From Shinisaurus crocodilurus (Eukaryota > Chordata > Lepidosauria > Squamata > Shinisauridae): 64,000 nt of DNA. This document shows, piece after piece, positions 23,094 through 33,856 of the stretch (its first letter is position 1; the number at the start of each line of letters is the position of its first letter). The notes beneath the pieces were generated by a model. The model made no database searches. It saw only the letters and a list, made by a program, of their open reading frames with translations, and was not told where the DNA came from. Both the position numbers and the translations under genes were made by a program. The stretch is taken from contig CM037877.1 in assembly GCA_021292165.1 (NCBI GenBank), positions 109,367,858 to 109,431,857 on the forward strand, in the 5' to 3' direction.

Positions 23094-23820
23094 TAATTTG
23101 CGACCCCATGAAACAAACAAAGCTCTCCACTTGTGTCTTTGGGCCTGCCCTTTGGGTGCTTGATGACAGCTCCCTTCCCCCGCTCCCTGTTTTTGCAGTC
23201 TCAGGAAAGTGGCAGAAAGAGGAGGGTTATCGAGCCTCGTAGTGTGTAGCTGGACGGTCACGGGTTTCCTCAGGCCCTGCCTAAAACCCAGTCAGATTTT
23301 AGAGAGAGAGGCACAGAGGGAGTGAGGACGTAATTTCAGTTACTCACTACAGCCCGTGCCCACGTTGTGTTTCTCAGGCAACTGAGGCACTTGAGTGGTG
23401 GGCGGTAGTTAGCAATTCCAATTGTTTCTAAGAAACCACCACCACCACCACCAAAAAAAAAAAAATTAAAATAAAAAAATCTCAAAACTTAGCTGAGATT
23501 TGTGACTCAGCAAGCTGCTGCAGTCCAAACTCTGGCTGTCTGAAAAGTGAAATGAAATTTTGTAGGATGCTCTGGAAAGAGAATGGGGACACTGGACTGG
23601 AGGCTGAAATATAGATGACAGGCACTTTTCCTGATTGTTTGGTCCCCTTGCAGCATAGTAACCCTCCATTTTGTGCCCTTGTGGAACCTGACACCCATTG
23701 AGCATTTCCTGCTCCCTGCTTGGGAACGAATTAACATTTTTTCCACATTTACTTGTGACAAATTGGTTTCTTCTGCTCCCTTCCTGGTAGGTTGACATCT
23801 GCCCTGGTGTTCTGTTAGAG
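23094..23820. other. Anonymous non-coding sequence
   Basis: No classified element apart from an ACC/A-rich run at about 23440-23470. Confidence 0.4.
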
Positions 23821-23956
23821 CAGCCTTCCCCAACCCGGTCCCTTTCCGATACATTGTATGACAAATCCCATCATCCCCAGCCAGCGTGACCCATGCTGGC
23901 TGGGGGTGAGAGTTGTAATGCAACACACCTGGAGGCTGTCAGGTTGGGGAAGGCCG
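23821..23956. mobile_element. Family D hAT-type foldback MITE
   Basis: A 136-bp near-palindrome from CAGCCTTCCCCAACCCGG to CAGGTTGGGGAAGGCCG. The centre is 'catccccagccagcgtgacc' with its inverse. Flanks tgttagag and ggttaaag agree at six of eight positions with central TA. Confidence 0.85.
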
Positions 23957-24492
23957 GGTTAAAGTTTCCGCTACGAGCTTTGATTCATGACTTGGCTTGT
24001 AAGATTTTATGCTGATCGAATATGGAGAAGGACACTGAATATGGAGGACGGCATCTAATGGATTGCATGCGATGACCAGCTGGTGGGGACTTTCTTCTTC
24101 TTTTTTTCTTTTTTTTAGCTTCAAGCTAATTAGCAAGAAGCCTGGCAATGATTATTTATCACCCTCCTTTCCACACTCCTTCCCTGCATGAAGTTGGTCT
24201 TCAAGGAAGGGAAAAGGCAACGGATGCCTTGGTTTCAAAAGTAGCCTTGCCTCTTTGAGATCGGTCAGCAACTGGCTGCAATTGCGGGGGAGGCCGGCGC
24301 TCTGCCACAGCGCAGGATGCTTTGGGCTGGCAATAACCAGGGAAGGGACCTACGTTAGCGGATCATTGTGAGGATAGGACGGCATAACCCCTGGGAAAGC
24401 CGGCTGAGCTCCTTGGAGGAGGGGCAGGATACAAAATGTAGAGCTTTATAACAATTTGAGGAGACAGCTTCAACAGCTCCTCGTGTCAGAAT
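23957..24492. other. Anonymous non-coding sequence
   Basis: No feature recognised. Confidence 0.4.
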
Positions 24493-24858
24493 CAGGGCTG
24501 GCGGCAGGAGTAGGTATGGCTGGGCACCTGGCGAGGATCCACACCCCAGCAGGGGCCCACCACTGGCAAGGCCCCCTGGGAGTTATTCCTCCTCTTCACC
24601 ATTACAACCTGCTTGGTCACCTGCCCCTCTCTCTGGCCCAGACGACGGTGGGGGTGAGAAGGAGGAGCAGGAGATGCCACGGTTGGCCTGCTCACTGGCT
24701 CCCTGCCTGTCAAGCAGGCAAGCGACAGCAGTGACGAGAAAGAGGAGGAGGAGCAAGAGCAGCTGGCGACCATGGTGGTGAGAAGGTGGACACCCTGAGC
24801 GAGGGGACCATTGTGGGTGTCTTGCCCACGGGCCCTCAGAAACCTACAGCCGGCATTG
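24493..24858 (+). repeat. Family H unclassified repeat, longest copy
   Basis: About 366 bp starting CAGGGCTGGCGGCAGG and ending near GCCGGCATTG. Four other copies or fragments occur at 22830-23093, 25761-26001 (minus), 37004-37342 and 63690-63762. The termini CAGGGCTGGC and the inverse of GCCGGCATTG resemble imperfect hAT-style ends. The minus-strand copy has tgtgtgtg on both sides, but inside a microsatellite, so this is uninformative. Open frames are not conserved between copies. Confidence 0.75.
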
Positions 24859-25414
24859 CTGGGGAGGCCAGCTCTCCCTCATGGCAGGGGATACTTATGG
24901 CTGGGAATAAGCAGGAAAGAGATGTCGGCACTGAGAATGATCATGTCAGAGCCATGAGCATACACATGGAATAACATCTAGGAGGTAAAGCAGGGCTGGG
25001 GCACCCGTGGTCCTCTGTTCTCCCCATGCTGGAAGCACAATTCTGCTTGGAAACGTGGTCCTGTGTGCTCCCCGTGCGCCTTGTTTCCCTGCAGAATTGC
25101 TGTCTTTTTTGCCGCCAGCCCCGTGGCAGAAAATGGGGCAGCAGTCGGGTGTGTGCGTGCAGCACTCAGTCGGTTCCGGGGGAGCAACGCAGCCCCCCGG
25201 CCTGCAGAAGTTGACACCCCTGATGTAAAGCAAAGGAACTTTATATCACAATGTAATGCATCCTGCGTAGCCCGTTCCACCTAAAAGCAGTAATAATTTC
25301 CAGACTGTGTGCCAGCGCATGCTAGTGAGCTGTGAGAAATAATGTAATGAAATCATGCGAGCCTCTTGCAAGAGCGAAGTCACAAGCCGGAAAGGAGGTG
25401 ACCCTCTGCGTCTT
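24859..25414. other. Anonymous non-coding sequence
   Basis: No classified element recognised. Confidence 0.35.
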
Positions 25415-25705
25415 AGGAACGTAGGAAGCTGCCATGTCCCCAGTCAGGCCCTTTGGCCATCTAGAACAGTGTTCTCCAACCTTGGCTGGCTGGGGCATGC
25501 TGGGAGTTGTAGGCCAAAAACAACTGAGGACCCAAGGTTGGAGAACACTGATCTAGAATGACATTCTCTGGCAGAAAAGAGTCTTTTCCATCGTCTGCTA
25601 CTAACTGATGATCCTTTACACTGGTGTTGCCAGGGATTGAACCTGGGACCTTATGCACGCAGACAAAGCATGTGATCTACCACTGAGCTATGGTCTGTCC
25701 TCTGC
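25415..25705 (-). mobile_element. tRNA-derived squamate SINE with nested family B MITE
   Basis: The tRNA-like head is at the high-coordinate end: 'gggattgaacctggg' is the inverse of box B and 'ccactgagctatgg' is the inverse of box A. The body runs down to 'gtaggaagctgccat' near 25420. A family B MITE splits it at 25467-25550, between two exact atctagaa octamers. The gap-free reading across the MITE shows the SINE is older. Confidence 0.85.
25467..25550. mobile_element. Family B hAT-type foldback MITE, 84 bp, perfect TSD
   Basis: Termini CAGTGTTCTCCAACCTTGG and CCAAGGTTGGAGAACACTG are exact inverse copies, flanked by identical atctagaa (25459-25466, 25551-25558). The centre is asymmetric through deletion of most of the left arm's inner part. 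Confidence 0.97.
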
Positions 25706-25732
25706 ATGATTTGCAGCTTTAGTCTTGCCTTT

Positions 25733-25760
25733 GATGAGTGTGTGTGTGTGTGTGTGTGTG
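25733..25760. repeat. (TG)n microsatellite
   Basis: A pure TG run that abuts the family H copy at 25761. Confidence 0.95.
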
Positions 25761-26001
25761 CAGTGCTGGCTGCAGGTTTTTGAAGGTCCTTGGGGAAGAC
25801 ATCCTCAACGGGCCCCCTCCCTCAGTGCGCCTGCCTTCTCCTTTGCTACCATTGTCTGGGCCAGAGCGAGAGGCAGGTGAACAAGCAGGTTGCGATGGTG
25901 AAGAGGAGGAGCACCTCCAGGGGGCTCTTGTCAGTGGGGCCCTGCTGGGGTGTGGGCCCTTCACAGGTGCCCAACCATGCCTACCCTTGATGCCAGCCCT
26001 G
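25761..26001 (-). repeat. Family H repeat, minus-strand copy
   Basis: Begins CAGTGCTGGCTGCAGG and ends ATGCCAGCCCTG. It carries the family H blocks in order on mixed strand, including 'gtctgggccagagcgagagg' and 'ccctgctggggtgtgggccc'. It is bracketed by TG repeats on both sides, suggesting insertion into a microsatellite. Confidence 0.75.
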
Positions 26002-26002
26002 T

Positions 26003-26076
<74 letters not shown>
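26002..26076. repeat. (GT)n(GA)n microsatellite
   Basis: GT run to about 26028, then a pure GA run to 26076. Confidence 0.95.
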
Positions 26077-26080
<4 letters not shown>

Positions 26081-26265
26081 TGCTAATCACTCCTGATGAC
26101 AGATAACATGCAAAGCAGTCCGTCCTCAGAAGAGGTTGCCCATTTTGTCTCTGCATGAGAAACTTCTCCTTCCAGTCCAGAAACACGCCCAGAACAATGA
26201 CTTGCACAGAAATATAGCAATACACAGAAATCCTCTGAGAATGGATCATTCTTACTCTTGGGGTC

Positions 26266-26728
26266 AAACTAGACATGATATTTGTCATGCAGTAAGCCCC
26301 TAGTGTGCACATTTTTAAAAACCTAAACTAGACATGATATTTGTCATATAACAAGCCCTAGAGTGCACATTTTTTACCTAAACTAGACATATCTGTCATA
26401 TAACAAGCCCTGGAGTGCACATTTTTTACCTAAACTAGACATGATATTTGTCATATAACAAGCCCTAGTGTGTACATTTTTACCTAAACTAGACATTTAT
26501 TTATTTATTATATTTATACCCCACCTTTTTTTCCTGCAAGGAACCTAAAGCAGCTTACATAATCCTCCTCTCCATGATATTTGTCATGTATTAAGCCCTA
26601 GTGTGCACATTTTTTACCTAAACTAGACATATTTGTCATATAACAAGCCCTAGTGCGTACATTTTTACCTAAACTAGACATGATATTTGTCATGTATTAA
26701 GCCCTAGTGTGCACATTTTAAAAAAACC
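26266..26728 (+). repeat. Minisatellite, seven units of 51-59 bp, split by a SINE tail
   Basis: Units start with AAACTAGACAT at 26266, 26325, 26380, 26432, 26486, 26620 and 26671. Each holds GATATTTGTCAT, an AAGCCC(T)AG segment and GTGCACATTTTT. Unit 5 is interrupted by a SINE 3' fragment (26497-26572), after which the unit resumes at CATGATATTTG. Unit variants alternate (ATATAACAAGCC versus ATGTATTAAGCC), suggesting higher-order duplication. Confidence 0.93.
26497..26572 (-). mobile_element. Sauria-like SINE, 5'-truncated tail only
   Basis: The reverse complement is the tail GAGGATTATGTAAGCTGCTTTAGGTTCCTTGCAGG (in part) through GGTGGGGTATAAATATAATAAATAAA-like sequence, matching the end of the SINE at 29731-29974. 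It lies inside the minisatellite, so the array predates the insertion. Confidence 0.85.
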
Positions 26729-27800
26729 CAAAACAGCGCATGGGACCTGATATGGATCAGGACCCCAGCAGGGAGTCTTTAAATCCCTCCTCTCCTGCAC
26801 CTGCTATCTGCATGAAGGGGAAGCTCCCAGTTGTCTAGTTTGGCCCTTCCACACTGAAAAAAGCAAAGCTGTCTTACATGTAAGAGCAAAGTGATGCGTA
26901 CCAAAGTATGCGTCAAAGTCTGGGAAACAATGATCTAAGAGAACTTCAGAACTCTGACTGATTATGCTAGACTGTGCTATTTATACTTCTTTTATTTATG
27001 ATTTCCTCCGATTTGGATGGGATTCTTCAAGAAATATCTTCCCTTTCAAGAATAGAGCTTTGGATTTGTGGCTCTGAGAGGTCAGCTGCCCCCTGAGACT
27101 GTCTAAGGGGTTAGTAGTGTGGGAACAGGCCACGCCTAGGAATTTGAAGGAACCCAAGGGTGTTCCCTGCTCCCTTCAGCCTTCCTGGTGCTTCCTTGGC
27201 CTGCTGGCCTCCTCCTTTCCCGTCTCTTCCTTCTTCTACTCCGTGTTACTATTTTCACCTCTTAAATCCTACCAGGGGCACACCTCTCCCAGAGTCACCA
27301 CTGGTCTCCTTTCTACGTCATAACTTTACTTTGCAGTTGACATCGATGACCCCACAGGGTCTTTCTCTACACAGTCCAATGATTTCTTATGTGAAAATGC
27401 TCAAACCTGCCCTGCCCCGCTGGGACGGTTGAACAGCTCAGCCAGCCACTGCCAGAGGCTGCATCCCATCATGCAGTCCCTTCGCACATGGCAACGTGGA
27501 TTGGTTATGGCAGCTGAACTCTAAACCCTCAGAAGTGGTTGCCTTGAAAATGTTGCAACGGAGGCCTTTGTGAGACAGCTGCTTTTTAAGCAGCCCGACA
27601 GTCAAAGCAACTGCTCCTTCGAGGAAGACACATGGTTTGCTTCTCCCTGACGTCTTTGGACAGTTGCCTCCCTCTCACTGCATCTGTTCCCCAGGCACAG
27701 TGGGGGTGGCAACTGTTCTCAAGTGAGAAACTGTGGTGAGCGTAAAACCATGGTTTATGAGAGGGCTTGATGTAGCAGGCTTTGCACCCATCCTTTTGTC
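26729..27800. other. Anonymous non-coding sequence
   Basis: About 1.1 kb with no recognised gene or repeat. Confidence 0.4.
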
Positions 27801-27929
27801 CAGCCTTCCCTGGCCTGGTGACCTCCAGGTGGCTTGGATTACAATTCCTATCATCCCTGCCCAGCATGGCCATTGGGGATGGGAACTGCAGTCCAACACA
27901 TCTGGAGGGTGCCAGGTTGGAGGAGGCTG
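27801..27929. mobile_element. Family D hAT-type foldback MITE
   Basis: A 129-bp near-palindrome, CAGCCTTCCCTGGCCTGGTG to CCAGGTTGGAGGAGGCTG. Flanks cttttgtc and cttttgac agree at seven of eight positions. This is one of the few family D copies without a central TA. Confidence 0.88.
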
Positions 27930-28102
27930 CTTTTGACCGAGGGCGAGGGAGGGAAGGAGGAGGAAGGTTGATTCTCTCTCCACGGCTGGTTGAAAGGACA
28001 TGGACTATCTATTCAGGGCTGGCTTAGACATCTCAGTACTCTAGGCAAAACGTAGCCTTAAAGTCCTAGTACCTCATGACCCAGATCAAAATCATGTCAT
28101 TT

Positions 28103-28245
28103 TGGCCCACGGGAGGGGAACCTGTGACCATCCATAGCTTGTTGGACTTCAGCTGCCATCAGACCCAGCCAGCCTGGTCAATGATTGGCCATGCTGGGAG
28201 TTGGAGCCCAACCAGGTATGGTGGGCTACAGCTTTCCCACCCGCT
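28103..28245. mobile_element. Family C/D hAT-type foldback MITE, degenerate
   Basis: Recognisable 'gggaacctgtgaccatcca', 'catcagacccagccagcctg' and 'ccatgctgggagttggag' segments in foldback arrangement. Termini and target duplication are not resolvable. Confidence 0.6.
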
Positions 28246-29309
28246 GTGTTAGACGATAAAACAGTAATGCCCAAAAGCAGATTTGCAGTAACGCTGGAAG
28301 GATTTATAACGTAGATGCCAATTTTTGAAAATGCCTGTGGTTGAGTATTCAGACATTTTCATGAAATATAACATTAGGAAACGTTCTATGGTGAATCTTC
28401 CTTAACCAAAGGCAAGTTGTTGCCTGAGGTGAACTTGTGCTACAGCCAAATGTTGTGGCTGTGAAGGCAGGGTCAGCGGATAGGCATGCCCAACTTACAG
28501 AGCCTACATGCAGGCAGTTTGTACATGTCCACTGTACAGTGGACATTTGTAGATTGGGGGCAAGATTTGCTGTCATAATCTATGCAGTGGCAGCACGGGT
28601 GATCTCCAAGGCCTCCTCCCTGCCTGTGCCTTGCTATGAGGAAGGAGCCCTCACAGTGAGGACCTTGAGCTGGGTAGGCTCTCTCTTTGGAGAGCCGCAG
28701 AGGCTGCTTTTTGGGAAGCAGCCGCCTGATACCCAGCCACCTGATACCGAACTCTCTGAGGAGTCCTCAGACAGCTAGGCATTGGGCGGGTGGCACTCCG
28801 AAGAGCTGTGTGGGTGCTCTAGACGAGAAGTCAGCGTGGCTCTCCGGAGCACTGGGCGGGCCGGTGCCTCACTCAAGGTGTCAGCTCTCTCTCTCTTGCT
28901 GCGGCATGAAAGTGGGCTGGCGTGGCCTTCCTGAACAGCTGCCCGCCCCCCTTTGCTTTACTCTGAGGTGCTCAGAGTAAGGCAGAAGGTGGGTGGCAGC
29001 CGCTTCAGAGAACCGTGCCATGTGCCAGCTACTCTCCTGCTGCAGCCACAGAAAAGTGGCCAGCAGGTCTCTCTGCCCATGCCCTGTGGCTCACTCTGAG
29101 AAGTTCTCAGAGTGAGACACAGGGTGTGTGTGTGTGTGTGTGTATGCAGCGGAGAGGCATGTGGCCCTCCTGGTAGCGGGTGGAGGGGCACAATCAAGTG
29201 CCCTTCTGGATCTGCCGCCTTAAGTGGGGGACTCACCCCGCCTCATGAGTGGGCCAGCCCTGTCAGGTGGCAATCCTAGGGGTCGAGGTAGAGTGTGTGA
29301 CAGGAAGTG
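28246..29309. other. Anonymous sequence with one TG microsatellite
   Basis: No classified element is recognised. A TG array lies at 29126-29143, and two related segments ending in CTCAGAGT.AG.C flank 28960-29120. Confidence 0.35.
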
Positions 29310-29565
29310 GGGAAGGGCTATAGCTCAGTGGTAGAACATTTGCTTTGCACTCACAAGGGCCGAAGTCAATCCCTGGCACCTCCAGGAAGGGATGGGAAAG
29401 GCTCCTGTCTAAAAACCTGGAGCCACTTCCAGTCAGTGTAGAGTTGACAACATGAACTAGATTGGGGTGGGCAAGTTGTGGCCCTCCAGATGTTTTGGTC
29501 TACAACTCCCATTAGCCCTAGCCAGCATAGCCAATGGACCAATGGCAGCTTCCTGTGTTCCTAAA
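29310..29565 (+). mobile_element. tRNA-derived squamate SINE with nested half family C MITE
   Basis: The head 'gctatagctcagtggtagaa' carries a clear RNA polymerase III box A, and 'aagtcaatccctgg' is a slightly decayed box B. The body includes 'gatgggaaaggctcctgtct' and the terminal 'ggcagcttcctgtgttccta'. A half-length family C sequence (about 29465-29537) splits the 3' part. It is not a functional tRNA gene, because the acceptor stem cannot pair and the body is the SINE's own. Confidence 0.88.
29465..29537. mobile_element. Family C MITE, left half only
   Basis: GGGGTGGGCAAGTTGTGGCCC through 'ctagccagcatagccaatgg', with the mirrored right half absent. Consistent with deletion or with unequal loss of one foldback arm. 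Confidence 0.75.
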
Positions 29566-29639
29566 TGCAATTTTGTTCTCTGTGCTTCATTGTGATATCC
29601 AAAGTGAGAAGGGCTCTATTGCTTCTCAAATATATATAT

Positions 29640-29641
<2 letters not shown>

Positions 29642-29682
<41 letters not shown>
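29642..29682. repeat. (CA)n microsatellite
   Basis: A pure CA run of about 20 units. Confidence 0.97.
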
Positions 29683-29684
<2 letters not shown>

Positions 29685-29730
29685 TACATCTATGTTGCAG
29701 CAGGCACCATCTTAGATGTATTCCATCTAA

Positions 29731-29974
29731 GAGAGCCAGTGTGGCGTAGTGGTGAGAGTGTTGGACTGGGACTCGGGAGATGCGGGTTCTAGTCCCCGCT
29801 TGGCCATGAAACTCACTGAGTGACTTTGGGCCAGTCACTGACTCTCAGTCTAACCTACCTCACAGGGTTGTTGTGAGGATAAAATGGAGAGGAGGATGAT
29901 GATTATGTAAGCTGCCTTGGGTTCCTTGCAGGAAAAAAGGCGGAGTATAAATATAATAAACAAAAACAAAATAA
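29731..29974 (+). mobile_element. Sauria-like tRNA-derived SINE, full length
   Basis: Head 'gagccagtgtggcgtagtgg' includes box A, and 'gcgggttctagtcccc' is box B. The tRNA-unrelated body contains 'gactttgggccagtcactga' and 'acctcacagggttgttgtga'. The tail reads 'gtaagctgccttgggttcct', then 'aaggcggagtataaatataa'. This order matches Sauria SINEs known from lizards and snakes, whose tail is shared with a LINE that supplies reverse transcriptase. Further copies are at 36350-36606 (full, minus), 26497-26572 and 56669-56746 (tails). Confidence 0.92.
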
Positions 29975-31059
29975 ATCTTGGGTAAGTGAAGCTGGAATGC
30001 TGCCTCTTTTAAAATAGTGCCTACCACTTACAATTCTGGAATGTGCTTGCACTAAAAAAAATAGTTTTAAAAAGTTAAAATCTGCTTTCCAATTAATTGG
30101 GAGCACCTTTTGGATCAATCAAAAGGTTCACCAATGCACTCAATGACCACAGTCCTGGCAGCACTGTTTCTACCCTTACCCGCTGCTCAGGTTTATGTGA
30201 GAGATGAACTGGTTCCTGAATCTTGACAATTCAAGAATCTCACGAGATGAAGCAGATAAAGTATGGGAGCAGATATAGAGGGAAATGTTATATGGAGCAA
30301 CCAGACTTCTCTTCCTCCTCCTCCTCCTCCTCCTCCTCCTCCTCCTTCACCACTACTCAAAGCGTGTTGGTAAAAGTACATAAATGCTCATCAGGTGCTT
30401 TGACTAAGCCAAGAACCTCAAGCAAAACATTAATGATGATCCTCATAAATCCTGCTGACATAATAGTCAATTTCTGACCTGCGAGGGCTAAATTCTTGGA
30501 GAGATGTGAAACAGTAAAACTTCCAAGTAGTTCTTTGGATTCAGCAAGGGATAGCCATTCAAATAATGATGACCCATCAATAAGCCCATATTTTCTTTAC
30601 CATGACAGCAACATGCTGACATTATTTAAAAATATTCTGCAAGTGTTCCCTCCAGATTTGTCTTTGTTAGGCCTATGCAGCCCACATCCGAGTGCTGAGA
30701 GGTTTCAAGAGTCCCACCCTTTACCCACGGTTCAGTTTCCTTAGGAGGAGGTCACCTGAGACTGATGGCATTTCTGTGATGGAAGGTTTATTTGAACAGA
30801 TAGATCTGCGGGCTGAGCACACAATGGGGGCTCACAACATGAACACTCTAATGGATTCCTGTTCCCCCCCATCAGACTTCTAGGGGAAACAGTGGTGTCA
30901 GATTTCCTGGGGGGAGTAAAGTCATCTCTCTGCCCCCTTTTACACTCAGTTCCAGCACAGACTAACCTTCTGCTTGACATACAGAGCTCATTCGCCCCCT
31001 CTCCTTGTCTAGTAGTTAGTGGGTTGAAGAAAGACGAGTCTTCTTCACCATCACCATCT
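29975..31059. other. Anonymous sequence with a TCC microsatellite
   Basis: A (TCC)n array lies at about 30310-30346. Frames through it give poly-Ser or poly-Gly artefacts. No other feature is recognised. Confidence 0.4.
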
Positions 31060-31463
31060 GGAAATGGCCTTGTACCAGGTCCTACTCTTTGTCCATCTTA
31101 TCTTAGCCCAGAATTATCTGTTCTGGCTGGCAGCGGCTCCAGTGAAGGCTGGTGGCTCCAATGCCAGTGGGGCCGTGTATCTGCTCCGGGCTTCAGTCCG
31201 AATGATAAAGGAGCTATCCATGGTGCTGAAGCTATTTTGGGGTTGGGGTTCAGCACCACAGATAGCTCCTTTAAAGTTCAGACTAAAACCCAGAGCGGAT
31301 ACACTGCCCCACTGACATTGGAGCCACTGGCCACGGCTGAGTGGCTCTCCAGGCTTTCAGGCAGAAAAGGCTCCTTGATCCTCTTAACTGGAGATGCCAG
31401 GAACTGAACCCAGGACTTTTTGCATGCAAAGCATGTGCTCTGCCCCAGAGCTATGGCCCTTGC
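31060..31463 (-). mobile_element. tRNA-derived squamate SINE with nested family E MITE
   Basis: On the minus strand, box A lies in 'ggccatagctctggggcaga' and box B in 'tgggttcagttcctgg', followed by the SINE body. A family E MITE interrupts it at 31140-31339. Rejoining across the MITE at its octamer (agcggctc/agtggctc) restores the body sequence GAGAGCC.CTGCCAGCCAGA. The SINE is therefore older. Confidence 0.9.
31140..31339. mobile_element. Family E hAT-type foldback MITE, 200 bp
   Basis: Inverted ends CAGTGAAGGCTGGTGGCTCC and GGAGCCACTGGCCACGGCTG, arms continuing through 'ctatccatggtgctgaa' and its inverse. Flanks agcggctc and agtggctc differ at one base. Confidence 0.92.
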
Positions 31464-32154
31464 CTAAAAACTTTTCAAGTAGCAATGCACAGCCTTGCAA
31501 TTAGGTCCAGGAAACTTTGGCTACAATCTTTTGCATCCCTACTTGAAAGGGGCAGAGCAATCCTAGCCCCCCTCAAATGGTCATCCGAGAGGGGTTAGGA
31601 TGGAGGGGGGAGAAAGAGGCCCATCTGCCTTGGAGACCCTAGTTTCACCCACAGAAAGCTCTGTGAGAGTACATCTACCACCAGTGGTGTTCCTGCTGGC
31701 CAGAGACAGCAGAAGGACTCAAAATGGGCATTGCAGTGGTAGTGAGGAGGCAGCCTTGGAGCTGCTGGTTCCAAGTCCCTTTCATCTGGCAGGGAGGCCC
31801 TAGGATTCCTACCCCACCACACTTCCATGCCAGCCTGGAGCTGGCATGATGAACCCTCTCTGCATTGGAGCCAAGGGGTGGGGGTGGACATAAAGTAAAA
31901 GAAACCATGTGGCAAGGGAAGAGGTAAGTCTCTCCCATGAGCCAGCAGGGCTTTGGAAGTGGTCGATGATCTACCACTGAGCAACTCCCCCCAACCCCAC
32001 TATAAGCCATCTTGAAAACAATGGGGCTTACTTCTGAATAAACATGGTAAAGATTGGGCTGTTTGTTAATATTGTGTTTTTCCACTGGGGCGTTCTGTTT
32101 TCTGCCTCTCCACCTTTCCTTTCAGGAAATAGGCTCCTGACTTCTGAAGGGTGG
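31464..32154. other. Mostly anonymous, with a possible SINE scrap
   Basis: The short segment at 31960-31985 (TGATCTACCACTGAGCAAC) looks like the inverse of a SINE box A region. The rest is unrecognised. Confidence 0.4.
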
Positions 32155-32215
32155 GGACCATAGAAACACAGAGTTGGAAGTGGCCATTTAGGCCATCGAG
32201 TCCGTGGATAACGAG
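32155..32215 (-). mobile_element. CR1-type 3' tail fragment
   Basis: 'ccatagaaacacagagttgg' then 'aggccatcgagtcc' is the inverse of the CR1 tail seen at 63440-63490. Only about 60 bp remain. Confidence 0.65.
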
Positions 32216-32739
32216 CTGATGGCCCTCTCCTTTTGATCTTCTCCTGCGGGAAGGAGTAAAAAAAGCATGGCTGATGCAACATGAGCAGTGGCACTAGTGT
32301 GCTGGATACGTAAGGCACCGGAGTTCACCGATTCCCATTATTAATTTGACTTTGTAAGCAGGCATGAAACATTTAGACTGTATGAAATATTCAAGTTCCT
32401 CCGTTACCATTTTTGAAAGGCTCCATGCATAATTTACAGATAAATGTAATAACACCAACATCATTAAGAACTGAAATGCCCAGATTAAGGGGTGGTGGGA
32501 GGGGACACAGAACTAGAATGATTAAGATACTTCCAAAAGGTATGATAAAAGCTTCTCGAGCAGAAGGTCACACGGCAAAAGAACAGGCAAAACCTTATTC
32601 TATCAATTCTACATTTTCAGGCAAAAACATTTTGCCTGACCTCCTACAGAATCTAGGTCATTTATTTTCAACCAATCACTCCTACTCCAGTGCCTATCAG
32701 CCACAAACTATTTAATTGCATTTTCATTCTGTTTTTCCT
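32216..32739. other. Anonymous non-coding sequence
   Basis: No feature recognised. Confidence 0.4.
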
Positions 32740-32875
32740 CCAAAGAACTCAGTCTTAGACGTGCCCCCCTTTACCTTCACAATAACCTTGTGAGGTAGGT
32801 TCGCAGGCTGGGAGATGGTGACTTGTCCAAGATCACCTAGTAAGCTTTCTGGCTGAGCATCATTTGAGCCTAGAT
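32740..32875 (-). mobile_element. SINE body fragment (Sauria-like or MIR-like)
   Basis: 'acaataaccttgtgaggtag' and 'gacttgtccaagatcaccta' are the inverse of the SINE body segments TACCTCACA.GGTTGTTGT and GGTGACCTTGGGCAAGTC. The head is destroyed by the adjacent TC microsatellite. Confidence 0.6.
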
Positions 32876-32882
32876 CTCTCTC

Positions 32883-32922
<40 letters not shown>
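32876..32922. repeat. (TC)n microsatellite
   Basis: Near-pure TC array with one CCC interruption. Confidence 0.96.
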
Positions 32923-32926
<4 letters not shown>

Positions 32927-33052
32927 AAGTGCAACACCCCCATGGGGCATGAGACAGCCTGGAGGAGCTCCAGTGGTGAAGCCAGGGGATGGTGGCCAGA
33001 TATGCTTAGGTCGGTCTGGTGGCAAAAGCTGTCAATCCACTTCCAATGTACA

Positions 33053-33500
33053 CAGGGATGGACAAACTGTCAATTTTGGTTTCTCGTTTTTCTAATCTAA
33101 AGTTTGGTTTGTCTCACACTGCAAATTTCTCCAGTCTTAAGTTTTGGTTCAGCCTGAATGTTGGGAATGTTTGTTTTTTTGTCTTCATTTTAAGTTTGCA
33201 TGGAAATTCATAAGCCTTTTTGGGAATATTTCTCCAAATATGTGGCATTTTTGTCTAATAAACACTCTTTTTTTTTTTTTTTTGCAATTTCCCTAATATA
33301 ATGCATTTTTTTAAACATTGTTTCCTCTGATATCCAGATTTGTGTAGTATTCATTGTTTGGAGGACTCCATTGCAAAATTCAGAGATGTGCAAATTTCGA
33401 AGGATAACTGAGCTTCAGTTCACATAGTGGTTCGAAAGTGCAAAATTGGGCAAGTTTGCATTGAAATGCGAACTGAACGAATTTCTCCCCATCCCTAAAG
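33053..33500. repeat. AT-rich interspersed repeat, probably a DNA element
   Basis: Begins CAGGGATGGACAAACTGTCA and ends near CCCCATCCCT, giving short inverted ends. The body is full of diverged 'caaatttc'/'gcaaaat' words. A related composition with GGGATGCACAAAAATTTTGC occurs at 52470-52770. The target duplication was not resolved. Confidence 0.45.
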
Positions 33501-33782
33501 GGGCGGGGGATAGCTGTGAGGGAGAAAAAGAAGAAATGGTCATATCCCTTGCTCTTCTGGTAACTGGCCTGAAGCAGGAAGAGGAGAAAAAAGCTCGTCA
33601 GCATGTTTTTGTTTTCCTTAAAAAAATTTTTTTTTTAAATTTAATTTTCAAAACAAAATATAACAAAATAAAACAATAACACAACGATTTAACTAAAACT
33701 ACATACAATAAATCATAAAGTGCACCCCCCCACCCTCCTAGGGACCAATTAATATGCTTCCATCCCCTTGATCAAATGAATT

Positions 33783-33813
33783 CCAAATTCCAAAAATATA
33801 ACAACAACAACAA

Positions 33814-33856
<43 letters not shown>
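33783..33856. repeat. (AAC)n(ATC)n microsatellite
   Basis: ACA triplets followed by ATC triplets, next to the L2-like LINE tail. It probably grew from that element's 3' terminal repeats. Confidence 0.9.

Noticed and set aside
26266..26728. CRISPR-like direct repeats
   Set aside because: Units are contiguous variants of one 51-59 bp minisatellite with no unique spacers, in a vertebrate context.
29310..29974. tRNA genes, from clear box A and box B
   Set aside because: No acceptor-stem pairing or CCA-proximal end; the sequences continue into SINE bodies and tails.
30193..30477. Poly-Ser and poly-Gly frames
   Set aside because: They are translations of the TCC microsatellite.
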